Positions 16,065 through 24,650 of a stretch of 35,171 nt of DNA are shown here, in pieces; position 1 is the first letter of the stretch; every line of letters starts with the position of its first letter. The position numbers and the translations under genes are program-made. A model generated the notes under the pieces. It searched no databases. It was given only the letters and a program-made list of their open reading frames with translations, and was not told the DNA's origin. Source of the DNA: UBA3103 sp002365855 (GTDB taxonomy: Bacteria > Bacillota > Desulfotomaculia > Desulfotomaculales > Pelotomaculaceae); assembly GCA_030627625.1 (NCBI GenBank), contig DAOURR010000021.1, forward strand, positions 1 through 35,171, given 5' to 3'.

Positions 16065-17274
16065 TTTGATACCAGACCCTGTCTTTAACGTCGGCCTTGC
16101 TTTTGTATTTATCACCGCAGCGTCGTGGTTGGCCTCACGCCTAAAATTTTCTTCCATTCCTTTTCTGATCCTCGCAGGTATGCTGGTAGGCCCGCACGCG
16201 CCTGAACTTGGCGCCTTTTCATTCAATCTCATTTATGATTCAGAGTCCATCGAGTTGCTTTCCAGGCTCGGGGTACTACTGCTGCTTTTTTACCTGGGTC
16301 TTGAATTTTCAGCCAGGAAACTGGTAGAATCAGGGAAAACTCTTCTTAAGGGCGGCATTTTTTATGTAGCGTTTAATTTTATGAGAGGACTCGGATTTGG
16401 CTGGCTGTTTTTTGATACCTGGCCTGAAGCGCTGGTTGTTGCTGGAGTAACAGGGATATCAAGCAGCGCCATAATTACTAAACTTCTCGTTGACTTTAAG
16501 AGAACCGCAAACCCGGAAACAGAGCTGGTCCTGGGAATTATGGTCATTGAAGACGTTTTTATCGCTGTCTATCTTTCCGTGCTGTCCGGGATAATGATAT
16601 CCGGGAGTTTAAACATCTGGCAAACGTTAGCAAGTACCATAGTTATACTTGTTTTTATTATTTCAATCATTTTATTCGGCCAACGCCTGGGCGCCATGTT
16701 TGAAAAAAGATTTAGCTTCAGGAGCAGTGAGTTTTTTGTCATTGCAACTTTTACTATGCTTATGATCACGGGAGTCCTGGCTGAAAGACTTCACATAGCT
16801 GAGGCAATCGGCGCCCTGCTCCTCGGTCTTGTTATGGCGGAAACAACACATAACCACAGGTTTATTCAAATAATTACTCCCATGAGGGACCTGTTTGGGG
16901 CAGTGTTTTTCTTCTCATTTGGGATGGCGATTGATTACAGGGCCTTTGGTGAAGTAATTACCGTGGTGGCTATTGCAGTCTTTATCACCATTTTTGGAAA
17001 TATAATTAACGGCATGATTGCTTCCTGGCTGTCCGGGTATAAGGGAAGGAGAGCGGTTAATGTTGCCTTCACCATCATTGCCCGCGGGGAGTTTTCTATT
17101 ATTGTAGCTAATTTTGCGGCTATGTCCGGCATGAGCGGTAAACTGCCGGCGTTTGCAGCTCTGTATGTTCTTGTCCTGGCCTTTGTCAGCCCTGCTCTGG
17201 CCAAAAACACGAAATTATTCTATGAACTGATCAATAAATCTACCGGCTTGTTCAGCAAAAGCAAGCCTTCCTGA
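16057..17274 (+). CDS. khtU: KhtU-like CPA2 family K+(Na+)/H+ antiporter
   Basis: Integral membrane antiporter of 405 aa, the transport subunit of a KhtTU-type system for potassium efflux and pH balance. About 12 membrane segments can be traced. Typical CPA2 stretches are PFLILAGMLVGPHAPELG, LLLLFYLGLEFSARKLV, GVTGISSSAIITKLL, EAIGALLLGLVMAET, FFFSFGMAIDYRAF and RGEFSIIVANFAAMSG. No KTN or TrkA-N domain is attached at the C-terminus (it ends in STGLFSKSKPS), so regulation must come from the preceding KhtT-like protein. The ATG overlaps the khtT stop. Ion preference is inferred from the family. Confidence 0.92.
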   Translation: MGSLIPDPVFNVGLAFVFITAASWLASRLKFSSIPFLILAGMLVGPHAPELGAFSFNLIYDSESIELLSRLGVLLLLFYLGLEFSARKLVESGKTLLKGGIFYVAFNFMRGLGFGWLFFDTWPEALVVAGVTGISSSAIITKLLVDFKRTANPETELVLGIMVIEDVFIAVYLSVLSGIMISGSLNIWQTLASTIVILVFIISIILFGQRLGAMFEKRFSFRSSEFFVIATFTMLMITGVLAERLHIAEAIGALLLGLVMAETTHNHRFIQIITPMRDLFGAVFFFSFGMAIDYRAFGEVITVVAIAVFITIFGNIINGMIASWLSGYKGRRAVNVAFTIIARGEFSIIVANFAAMSGMSGKLPAFAALYVLVLAFVSPALAKNTKLFYELINKSTGLFSKSKPS

Positions 17275-17443
17275 AAAGCAATCTGTGTAGTCCAAGACAA
17301 TATATCCATAGTGCTAAACCCGCTTGACTTCTCTGCTCCGGTCTAGTAAACTTCCAGCTCGCTTAGTTTACTGACGACGCTTTAACAACGAAGCAGCTAG
17401 TTTCAACACCATGGACTTTGCATAATTTTAATTTGTCTAAGGT

Positions 17444-17471
17444 CAGGAGGCGGGTATATCCCCGCCTCCTG
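17444..17471 (-). terminator. Perfect 11-bp hairpin between khtU and the LysM gene
   Basis: CAGGAGGCGGG and CCCGCCTCCTG form an 11-bp stem with a 6-base loop between two convergent genes. Neither side has a long T run, so it is terminator-like rather than canonical. It could serve both directions. Confidence 0.55.
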
Positions 17472-17505
17472 CTGTTTATCTGCAGTTTTCAATTCTTTCA
17501 ATTAA

Positions 17506-18642
17506 TTAGAACCGGCAGCGGAAGTCTACATCGTCAATCTTGACCGTATTATTGTTGGCAGATGACGGTTCGAAAGTAAACCTGATCTCGGCAATCCTTG
17601 CTCCCGCCGGCACACGGCCGGTCGACAACTGGTACCGCTGGTAAATGTTTTCCGGTATGTTCTCCTGCGAGAAACGGGGCTCGGTTCTGCCGACAAAATT
17701 GCCTGCAATGTTGAAATAAAAGATTTCTACGAACAATATGAACCTGCCCACAGCGCCTGGCCTTACGTTTTCCCTGGCCCACCAGGTCAATTCGTAAATC
17801 CTGCCCGGCTCTATATTCACTCTTTGGGACAGCACAGCCCTTTGACTGGAAACGGCCCCAAGCCCAGCCGCAAAACTACCCCTGCGCGACAGGGTGGTGC
17901 GGAATAGGTTGCTCCCGCTCCAGCCGGTTGGCGGAGCTGCCGGATTAGGCCACGTTTCGAAACCCGGGTTAACCAAAACGTTCACGTCAGGACAGGGAGT
18001 GGGTGTCGGCAACGGCGTCGGTGTAGGTGTTGGTGTAGGTGTAACTGCAGGACGTATTCTAATAACAGTGGAAACAGCTTCGCCAGCATAGCCCTCCGCA
18101 ACGTTATATCCCTCTATAGTGTAAAAGCTGGGTGGAACAAGCTGGCCTCGATCACTTCTCTGATCCCAGGTGACCCGGAAAGTCTGGCTTTCGCCCGGCC
18201 TCAAAATGACGGTGGATACCACCTGGGCAAAAAACCTCCCGCGGGACCAGCGCCATATTTCCGCCTGCCCTGGTCCGCGTCTGACCACGAAGTCAAAGCG
18301 CTGGGCGGTGCGGTAGCGCAGGGTAATGTTCCTGTTGGTGACGTTTGTTTTGACCAGGGTTATGATTACGGGTTCACCTCTGGCGTATTCGCGCCTATTG
18401 GTTATTAGTCTATACAGCAGGCCCCTAACACGGCGGGTTTCGTTTTGTTCCGTTCCCGATAAATCCACTTCTGTTCCGGTTACTCCCGCTGTTGCAGTTT
18501 CAGGAATGGTGAGCACCTGGCCGACATTAATGACATCGGGGTTGGTTAAATTATTTAATTGGGTCAGCCTTTCTACCGTTGTACCAAACCGCTGTGCAAT
18601 CTGAAACAGCGTATCTCCTGTTTGAACAGTATAGGTAGCCAT
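17506..18642 (-). CDS. LysM - BsuPI - NPGFE-domain protein
   Basis: A three-part protein of 378 aa. Residues 2-48 are one LysM repeat (YTVQTGDTLFQIAQRFG...VGQVLTIP), which binds peptidoglycan or chitin-type glycans. Residues about 75-190 match the BsuPI intracellular-proteinase-inhibitor domain (FDFVVRRGPGQAEIWRWS, FFAQVV, LRPGESQTFRVTW). A Pro-Thr linker (about residues 200-217, PTPTPTPTPLPTPTP) leads to a C-terminal beta-sandwich starting LVNPGFETWPNP, of the type seen in carbohydrate-binding modules, ending VKIDDVDFRC. No signal peptide precedes LysM, as in spore-coat proteins such as SafA. A spore-surface role is possible but inferred. Start ATG with GGGAAGGGGG upstream. Confidence 0.88.
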   Translation of the reverse strand: MATYTVQTGDTLFQIAQRFGTTVERLTQLNNLTNPDVINVGQVLTIPETATAGVTGTEVDLSGTEQNETRRVRGLLYRLITNRREYARGEPVIITLVKTNVTNRNITLRYRTAQRFDFVVRRGPGQAEIWRWSRGRFFAQVVSTVILRPGESQTFRVTWDQRSDRGQLVPPSFYTIEGYNVAEGYAGEAVSTVIRIRPAVTPTPTPTPTPLPTPTPCPDVNVLVNPGFETWPNPAAPPTGWSGSNLFRTTLSRRGSFAAGLGAVSSQRAVLSQRVNIEPGRIYELTWWARENVRPGAVGRFILFVEIFYFNIAGNFVGRTEPRFSQENIPENIYQRYQLSTGRVPAGARIAEIRFTFEPSSANNNTVKIDDVDFRCRF

Positions 18643-18733
18643 TCTTTTACCCCCTTCCCATAAAAAATTCGAAAAAATTTTTATTTATTATATGTTCAGA
18701 AACACTAAATGGTTACGACCGCCCGCGTTACTA

Positions 18734-18764
18734 CAAAAAACCGACCTTTTTTATAAAAGCCGGT
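18734..18764 (-). terminator. Rho-independent terminator after the lactate permease gene
   Basis: On the minus strand ACCGGCTTTT pairs with AAAAGGTCGGT-type sequence (about 10 bp including two G-T pairs), followed by six T. It lies about 65 bases after the stop. Confidence 0.75.
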
Positions 18765-18829
18765 AAATTAAACGTAACTGCTTATGATTGTTTAAAGGCT
18801 GCTGCGACTTCAACCCTAATATTGATAGT

Positions 18830-20581
18830 TTACATATTTGCAGTATTTTTTGATGTAACACTTCCGCTAAGGCGGTAAACCGCTGCGCCAAGGACCAGGA
18901 TGGCCAGTCCGGTAAATATAAGAATTACGCCTCCCCCGCCTGCTGCGCTTTCCGTCGAAGCACCCGCCGCCAAAGCCGGCGGAATCATCCATGGGAAAAC
19001 ATAAGCCTGTGCAAGGGCTATCAGGGCGATGAGAAAAGTAAAAAAGATGCTGTGCGGGAGGGTAAAGCGGAGCAGGTCACCTTCGCGCCCAGTCAGTCCG
19101 GTAGACGAAGTCCCCACAACTATACTTTGCGGTGAAATCATCTTAGCCGCAACACCGCCGGATGAATTAGCGGCAACTGTTAGAACCGGATTGATGTCCA
19201 TGGATTCCGCCGTAACTTTCTGCATGTTGCAAAAAAGGGCATTGGAGGAAGTGTCGCTGCCGGTAACGAAAACACCAAGCCAGCCTAAAAAGGCGGAGAC
19301 GAATGGGAAGAACACCCCTGTAATGGTAAAGGACCTGCCCAGGGTAGTGGTCATACCGGACCAGTTGGCGACGTAAGCGAAGCCCAGAACGCATGAAATC
19401 GTGATCAGGGCAAATCGAAGCGACCTGACCGTGTCAATAAATATTTCAAAGAATCTGGCGGGGGTAACCTTGAGGATGATGGCGGTAATTAAGGCTGCGA
19501 CAAATACAGAGGTACCGGTGGCAGAGAGCCAGTTAAAGGTATAGATTACGGACACCGGCATCCCGTCAGCCAGGATCATTTGGTCCAGACCGTAAAAGGG
19601 TATCTTCACAGTTACCGCGTCAAGAAGCGCTTTAACAGGCCTTAGTCCCCAATCAGCAATTAATATAGTGAGGATAATAAAAGGAGACCAGGCCTTTAAA
19701 ATAACACCAGGACCGTGTTGTTTATTTTCGCGTGTTAAAAGGGGTTCATCTTTGAAGCGCCAGGTATTCCTGGGCTTCCAGACCCTCAGGAACAACACTA
19801 AACAGATGATGGAAAACAAGGAAGCCATGATTGCTGGAAGCATAGGCCCCAAGTAGTTCGAGCAAAACCACTGCATTACGGCAAAGGATACTCCGCTAAC
19901 CAGGATTGCCGGCAGAACTTCTCTGGCCCCTTTCCAGCCCGACATGATCAAAACCAGCCAGAATGGAACAAAAGCTGCTATCAGCGGCAGCTGCCTTCCA
20001 ACCATCTTGCTTACAGCCATAGCGTCAATACCAGTTACCGCTCCGGCTGTAATAATGGGTATACCTACCCCTCCAAAAGCCACAGGCGCGGTATTGGCGA
20101 TCAGGCAGATACCAGCAGCGTACAAGGGATTAAAGCCCAGTCCTACCAGCATGGCCGCAGTTATGGCCACCGGGGTACCGAATCCGGCTGCGCCCTCAAT
20201 GAAAGAACCAAAGGAATAGGCTATCAGAAGCGCCTGGAGACGGCGGTCGCAGGTGATATCAGCGATTGAATCTTTAATTATTTCAAACTGGCCTGTTCTG
20301 ACTGTTATATTGTACAGAAATACCGCGGTTACAACTATCCAGCCTATGGGTAAAAGACCGTACATAGCTCCGTACAGAGTGGACAAAAAAGCGTACTTTG
20401 AAGGCATGCCAAAGGCGGTCGAGGCTATAAGCATGGCCAGGACCACTGTAATCAGCCCTGCAAGATGACCTTTCATGCGCAGACCGGCCAGGGCGACAAA
20501 AAGAAAAACAACCGGTATTGAGGCCACCAGGGCTGAAAGCCATAAATTGCCCAGGGGATTTACCGCCTGTGTCCAGGCCAT
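18830..20581 (-). CDS. lctP: L-lactate permease family transporter (LctP)
   Basis: Proton-coupled lactate/glycolate permease, 583 aa with 12 or more membrane spans. Family stretches include LWLSALVASIPVVFLF at the N-terminus, FIEGAAGFGTPVAI, APVAFGGVGIPIITAG, LGWLGVFVTGSDTSSNALF and a late AANSSGGVAAKMISPQSIVVG. The ATG at 20581 has AGGAGG about ten bases upstream. No lactate dehydrogenase or lutABC-type genes are in the window, so lactate uptake is inferred from family alone. The gene is followed by its own terminator and preceded by DUF502, 154 bases away, so it is probably transcribed alone. Confidence 0.95.
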   Translation of the reverse strand: MAWTQAVNPLGNLWLSALVASIPVVFLFVALAGLRMKGHLAGLITVVLAMLIASTAFGMPSKYAFLSTLYGAMYGLLPIGWIVVTAVFLYNITVRTGQFEIIKDSIADITCDRRLQALLIAYSFGSFIEGAAGFGTPVAITAAMLVGLGFNPLYAAGICLIANTAPVAFGGVGIPIITAGAVTGIDAMAVSKMVGRQLPLIAAFVPFWLVLIMSGWKGAREVLPAILVSGVSFAVMQWFCSNYLGPMLPAIMASLFSIICLVLFLRVWKPRNTWRFKDEPLLTRENKQHGPGVILKAWSPFIILTILIADWGLRPVKALLDAVTVKIPFYGLDQMILADGMPVSVIYTFNWLSATGTSVFVAALITAIILKVTPARFFEIFIDTVRSLRFALITISCVLGFAYVANWSGMTTTLGRSFTITGVFFPFVSAFLGWLGVFVTGSDTSSNALFCNMQKVTAESMDINPVLTVAANSSGGVAAKMISPQSIVVGTSSTGLTGREGDLLRFTLPHSIFFTFLIALIALAQAYVFPWMIPPALAAGASTESAAGGGGVILIFTGLAILVLGAAVYRLSGSVTSKNTANM

Positions 20582-20735
20582 GGCCCTTAAACCTCCTATT
20601 ACAGCCCCCAGGAGGCCGGGGCAAAGTTAATTGGTAATTCTACCGACACTTTATACCGTAGCACTTAAACTCAAGCTGTATTAATAATAACATGAGAATC
20701 TACCTGATTATTTGAATAAATCAGGGAAAGCTTCC

Positions 20736-21353
20736 TCACTCACCTTTTAACAATACACCCTGGCAGCCATTTTCAGATGTTCCCACAATACCGGCCGATA
20801 AAATCAACTGTAAACCTTCCTCAACTGTGTTGGACAGGTATATTACATCTTCCCGGGGCACTAATATCAAGAAACCTGTTGTGGGGTTGGGAGTGGTACA
20901 AATATATACACAAACCAGATCCCGCGCGCCTGATTTTTTACTTAATGTAACATCCCCAGTAACAAATGCTAACGAATATATGCCTTTCCTTGGATACTCC
21001 ACCAGTACGGTACGCCGGAAAGGCCTGCTGTCCTTGCCGCCCACCACTTCCACTACTTTTTTGGTAGTCTTGTAAATCACACCTACCAGTGGGATGCGGT
21101 GAAGCATGGACTCCCAAAAATCTATAATCTTTCGCCCTAAAAAATTTGTGGCAAATAAACCAACCGTCAGCAAAAGCAGCAGGGTAAGGATAATGCCAAT
21201 TCCCGGAATATGCTTTCCGGTAATAGTAAAAACTATTTGTCTCGCCCACCCGTCAAATAAACGAAATATAATCCAGAGGGTATAAAATGTAACTGTCAGG
21301 GGCAGCAACACTGCTGTGCCTGCCAGCAGGTACTTACGTATTCTCACTTTCAT
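20736..21353 (-). CDS. DUF502 family membrane protein
   Basis: About 205 aa with two N-terminal membrane helices (YLLAGTAVLLPLTVTFYTLWIIF and GIGIILTLLLLLTVGLFATNFLG). A cytosolic or external domain follows, containing the family motif GKDSRPFRRTVLVEYPRKGIYSLAFVTGD and TTPNPTTGFLILVPREDVIYL. The function is not known. The start is uncertain: MKVRIRKYLLAG at 21353 matches the usual N-terminus but has no clear ribosome site. A GTG at 21383 has AAGGGA too close. No clear operon partner. Confidence 0.88.
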   Translation of the reverse strand: MKVRIRKYLLAGTAVLLPLTVTFYTLWIIFRLFDGWARQIVFTITGKHIPGIGIILTLLLLLTVGLFATNFLGRKIIDFWESMLHRIPLVGVIYKTTKKVVEVVGGKDSRPFRRTVLVEYPRKGIYSLAFVTGDVTLSKKSGARDLVCVYICTTPNPTTGFLILVPREDVIYLSNTVEEGLQLILSAGIVGTSENGCQGVLLKGE

Positions 21354-21497
21354 AATCAACAGACAGCCTGTTAGCTGTCGCACTTCCCTTCATGATCTTT
21401 AGTTCGGCTGAATGTGTGAACATATCCGCCTGCAGAAAGATATTATATTTCATTTCGCGCAAAATTTCAAAACAATATTATATTATCAATGAACAAT

Positions 21498-21529
21498 AAG
21501 CCGGCTTTTGCATCAAGAAAAGCCGGCTT
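21498..21529 (-). terminator. Terminator hairpin overlapping the nrdG stop codon
   Basis: AAGCCGGCTTTT and AAAAGCCGGCTT form a perfect 12-bp stem with an 8-base loop. The nrdG stop (21513-21515) lies in the loop, so the last codons of nrdG encode the upstream arm. The tail on the minus strand is ATTGTTCATTG, only moderately T-rich. Confidence 0.65.
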
Positions 21530-22019
21530 CTATTACATCACCCGTTTGTATTGACTTGGCCACGTCAATTATCCTTTGGTTCCTCGAACCTCGAAAAGGC
21601 AGTTCCAGGTCCATCTCGGCTAGGATGAAAGGGCCGTCCACTATAAAATCTGAAACAAGGAGCAATTTTTTAACAGGCTGTTCCTCCCGTGCAAGCGTAA
21701 GCAGCATGCCCCAGGTATATCCTGTAAAAGTAATCACATCCAGACCCAGTTTTTTTACCTCCCGGCCGAGCCAGGCCAGCGGTTCTGCCTGGAGGAATGG
21801 CTCCCCTCCTGAAAGGGTAACCCCTTTAATCAATTTTGCAGTTTTGACCTGTTCCAGCAGGTCAACCACGCTGATAGCGGCGCCGCCTAACGGATCCCAG
21901 GCGCCAGGGTTATGACAGCCCTGACAACCGTGGGTGCAGCCCTGGGTAAATACCACGAACCTCAGTCCCGGCCCGTCCACCACGCTCTCCCTGGTTATTC
22001 CCGCAATACGTATTTCCAT
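21513..22019 (-). CDS. nrdG: Anaerobic ribonucleotide reductase activating protein
   Basis: Radical-SAM activase that uses a [4Fe-4S] cluster and S-adenosylmethionine to create the glycyl radical on NrdD. The cluster motif is CTHGCQGC (CxxxCxxC) in FVVFTQGCTHGCQGCHNPGAW, residues about 24-45. LSGGEPFLQ is the glycine-rich SAM-contacting strand. Length is 168 aa. It begins with ATG at 22019, preceded by GAAGTGAT, 32 bases after the nrdD stop, so it forms an operon with nrdD. A terminator overlaps its 3' end, marking the operon end. Confidence 0.96.
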   Translation of the reverse strand: MEIRIAGITRESVVDGPGLRFVVFTQGCTHGCQGCHNPGAWDPLGGAAISVVDLLEQVKTAKLIKGVTLSGGEPFLQAEPLAWLGREVKKLGLDVITFTGYTWGMLLTLAREEQPVKKLLLVSDFIVDGPFILAEMDLELPFRGSRNQRIIDVAKSIQTGDVIEAGFS

Positions 22020-22051
22020 TTAATCACTTCACTGTTGTTAATTATTCGTAT

Positions 22052-24064
22052 CTATTTATGAGCAACCCTGTCCTTTAGTTCGGATACCTTGCTGTCATTA
22101 AAGCGGTCGGTCGTGCTGAGGTAACCGGTAATCCGGCGAACCCGCTTGATGCTGGCCATACCGCAGCGGGGGCAGTTTTCTTCGCTGATGACCCCGAGCA
22201 GGTTGCAGTTGGTGCAGAAGTCAACTGGATAATTGATCCCACCGTAACCTATGTCGCACTCCCGCATGTACCTGATAATTGTTTCAACCGCTTCAAGGTT
22301 ATGTATTGGCGGTGAAGCCATCTCCACATAGCTGATATGTCCGGCGTTGCAGTATTTGTGGTATGGGGCCTCCAGTCTGATTTTATCGAAGCTGCCGACA
22401 GGAAAATCAACGGGGATATGAAATGAGTTGGTGTAGTATTCCTTTGTGGTAACCCCAGGGATCAACCCGAATTCCTTGCGGTCCAGCTTAACAAAGCGGC
22501 CAGATAACCCCTCGGCCGGGGTGGCCAGGAAGGTGAAATTCAGATCGTATTCATCGCAGGCCTCATCGACCTTTTTACGCATGAAGTCCATAATCTCCTG
22601 CCCCAGGGACTGGGACTCCTCATCCTGCCCGTGGTGTCGCCCGGTAAGAGCGGTCAGCGCCTCGGCGAGACCGATGAAACCCAGGGTTAAAGTCCCGTGT
22701 CTTATTGCCTGGGCAATAGGATCATCGGGACCCAGGTTTTCTGAATCAAGATATAGTTTTTGTCCCATAATAAAGGGCATGTCCTTGACTTTGAGTTTGG
22801 ACTGTACTCCATAACGGTGGTACAGCTGGCGAAAAACCAGGTCCATTACGCTTGAAAGCTTGTGATAAAATTCATCCAGGTCCCTCTCCGCCTTAATAGC
22901 CACTCTTGGCAGGTTAATGGTGGTAAAGGAAAGATTTCCCCGGCGGTCGGTAACGGCCGGGCCGCAGCGATTTGCCATAACCCTGGTCCGGCAGCCCATG
23001 TAGGATACCTCGTTGCCCCACTCCTTGTTAAATGACGAATCCATAAAGCTGAAAGTGGGGTTTAAACGCCTGCTTGCTACCTTGATGGCCAGTTTAAAAA
23101 GGTCGTAGTTTGGGTCTCCGGGGTTAAAATTGATTCCTTCTTTTACCCTGAAGATGATATTCGGAAAGATAGGGTTCTCCCCGTTACCCAACCCCGCCTC
23201 GTAAGCCAGCAGGAGATTTCTCACAACCCGCCTCGCGGGCTCTGATGTTTCTGTCCCGATATTTAAAGAAGAGAAAGGCACCTGGGCCCCGGCCCTGCTG
23301 TGCATACTGTTCAGGTTATAAATTAAGGCTTCCATGGCCTGGTAGGTCTCAAAATCAGAAGCATCCTCTACAAAGGGAGCTATATCCCTATCAAAGAAGG
23401 CGAAGGACTGCCCTCCGTGCATATCATTCTGAGAACTCTGCAGTATTATGGCCGCTAAGGCGGTTGCCGAAGTCGGCCGCTTGGGCGGCCGCAGGTAACC
23501 GTGTCCTGTGTTGAAGCCTTCCGACAACAACTTAAACAGCGGTATTTGAATACACGTTAACGTTTTACCGTAAAAGTCAAGATCGTGGATGTGGATATCT
23601 CCCCGCAGGTGGGCTTGGGATATTTCCTCCGGAATCAGTCTGGTCAGATAATATTTTTTACTTGCCGCGCTGGCTATCTGAAGCATTTTTGCCGACGGTG
23701 AGTTGCTGATATTGGCGTTTTCCCGGTTAGTCTCCTCCAGGATCTCCTCCACGGCGTCCATTAATTCCCCCTTGGCATCCCTCATGCGTGTGCGTCTGGC
23801 GCGGTAAAGGATGTAAGCTTTGGCGGTGCGGGCGTGGCCTGCCTCTATCAAGACCTTTTCCACCATGTCCTGCACATCTTCTACTCCAAAAAGATTACCG
23901 TTGTACAGTTTCTTAAGGAGTTTTAAGACATCTATCGTGAGCTCCATGGCAGTCTGACGGTCTTCTCCGCCGACTGCCCGGGCGGCTTTAAAGATGGCGT
24001 CCGTGATTTTGGTTTCATCAAACGGAACCTCCCGCCCGTCACGCTTCTGAATCGTTTTGAACAT
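22052..24064 (-). CDS. nrdD: Anaerobic (class III) ribonucleoside-triphosphate reductase
   Basis: Reduces NTPs to dNTPs without oxygen, using a glycyl radical. The N-terminal ATP-cone (MFKTIQKRDGREVPFDETKI, residues 1-90) mediates allosteric control. The body contains typical stretches such as HIHDLDFYGKTLTCIQIPL and QSSQNDMHGGQSFAFFD. Near the C-terminus lies a zinc site with CTNCNLLGV and CPRCG, then RITGYLS, where Gly (about residue 647) is the radical site. Length is 670 aa. ATG at 24064, with GGGGGA upstream, 20 bases after nrdR. Expression is probably repressed by the NrdR boxes upstream of nrdR. Confidence 0.97.
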   Translation of the reverse strand: MFKTIQKRDGREVPFDETKITDAIFKAARAVGGEDRQTAMELTIDVLKLLKKLYNGNLFGVEDVQDMVEKVLIEAGHARTAKAYILYRARRTRMRDAKGELMDAVEEILEETNRENANISNSPSAKMLQIASAASKKYYLTRLIPEEISQAHLRGDIHIHDLDFYGKTLTCIQIPLFKLLSEGFNTGHGYLRPPKRPTSATALAAIILQSSQNDMHGGQSFAFFDRDIAPFVEDASDFETYQAMEALIYNLNSMHSRAGAQVPFSSLNIGTETSEPARRVVRNLLLAYEAGLGNGENPIFPNIIFRVKEGINFNPGDPNYDLFKLAIKVASRRLNPTFSFMDSSFNKEWGNEVSYMGCRTRVMANRCGPAVTDRRGNLSFTTINLPRVAIKAERDLDEFYHKLSSVMDLVFRQLYHRYGVQSKLKVKDMPFIMGQKLYLDSENLGPDDPIAQAIRHGTLTLGFIGLAEALTALTGRHHGQDEESQSLGQEIMDFMRKKVDEACDEYDLNFTFLATPAEGLSGRFVKLDRKEFGLIPGVTTKEYYTNSFHIPVDFPVGSFDKIRLEAPYHKYCNAGHISYVEMASPPIHNLEAVETIIRYMRECDIGYGGINYPVDFCTNCNLLGVISEENCPRCGMASIKRVRRITGYLSTTDRFNDSKVSELKDRVAHK

Positions 24065-24083
24065 GGTCTTCTGGTCCCCCTTT

Positions 24084-24548
24084 TTAATTGTCGCTTTTTC
24101 TCTCGAGGAGGTTTTTTAATTCCTCCATAAAGCTCTCAGCATCCCTGAACTCCCGGTACACCGAGGCAAAACGGACATAGGCAACTTCATCAAGCTTGCG
24201 AAGATGGTCCATAACCAGTTCGCCAATCAACTGGCTCTTAACCTCTGTCTCCATAATGTTGCGGAGGTCTCTTTCAATGCAGTCAACAACAGAATCCAAT
24301 TTTTCAGTGGAAACCGGTCTTTTCTGGCACGATTTAATTAATCCAAGAAGCAGTTTCTGACGGTCAAAAGTCTCCCTGCGCCCATCCTTTTTTACAACTA
24401 CCAGTGGAAGTCCGTCCACCTTCTCATAGGTGGTAAAGCGCTTGCTGCAGCCGCCGCATTCCCTGCGGCGCCGTATTGATTCTCCTTCCACGGTGGGCCG
24501 GGAGTCCAGCACCCGACTGTCAGATTGTCCACAAAAGGGGCATCTCAT
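24084..24548 (-). CDS. nrdR: NrdR, transcriptional repressor of ribonucleotide reductase genes
   Basis: Zinc-finger plus ATP-cone repressor that shuts nrd operons when dATP is high. The N-terminal zinc ribbon CPFCGQSDSRVLDSR...CGGCSKRF supplies four cysteines (residues 3-40). The ATP-cone follows (VVKKDGRRETFDRQKLLLGLIK). Its 154 aa from ATG at 24548 is the standard length. GGGAGTGA lies seven bases upstream. The frame extends 27 codons further, but those codons fall in the promoter/operator region. It heads an nrdR-nrdD-nrdG operon and probably represses itself. Confidence 0.97.
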   Translation of the reverse strand: MRCPFCGQSDSRVLDSRPTVEGESIRRRRECGGCSKRFTTYEKVDGLPLVVVKKDGRRETFDRQKLLLGLIKSCQKRPVSTEKLDSVVDCIERDLRNIMETEVKSQLIGELVMDHLRKLDEVAYVRFASVYREFRDAESFMEELKNLLERKSDN

Positions 24549-24602
24549 ATTCACTTTCACTCCCGCAACCGTTTTTGTTATACTGTTCTTGCCTGTTACA
24601 TG

Positions 24603-24650
24603 ACACATATATAGTGGATGAGTCTGCAAAGATTATACTATATATGGATG
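24603..24650 (-). promoter_or_regulatory. nrdR operon promoter with two candidate NrdR boxes
   Basis: Two palindromic AT-rich elements face each other: ACACATATATAGTGGA (24603-24618) and ATACTATATATGGATG (24635-24650). They resemble the NrdR box consensus acaCwAtATaTwGtgt and start 32 bases apart, i.e. three helical turns. Both are imperfect. On the minus strand TATAAT (24637-24632) partly overlaps the second box, while the first would lie just after the start site, as expected for repression. No clear -35 hexamer is seen. Confidence 0.55.

Noticed and set aside
17995..18045. Tandem GGTGT-type DNA repeat, considered as a CRISPR or regulatory repeat
   Set aside because: It lies in frame and encodes the Pro-Thr linker of the LysM protein. 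No spacers or palindromic repeat structure are present.
20703..20725. Inverted repeat CCTGATT...AATCAGG after DUF502
   Set aside because: Stem of only 7 bp without a T run in either direction. Too weak to call a terminator.
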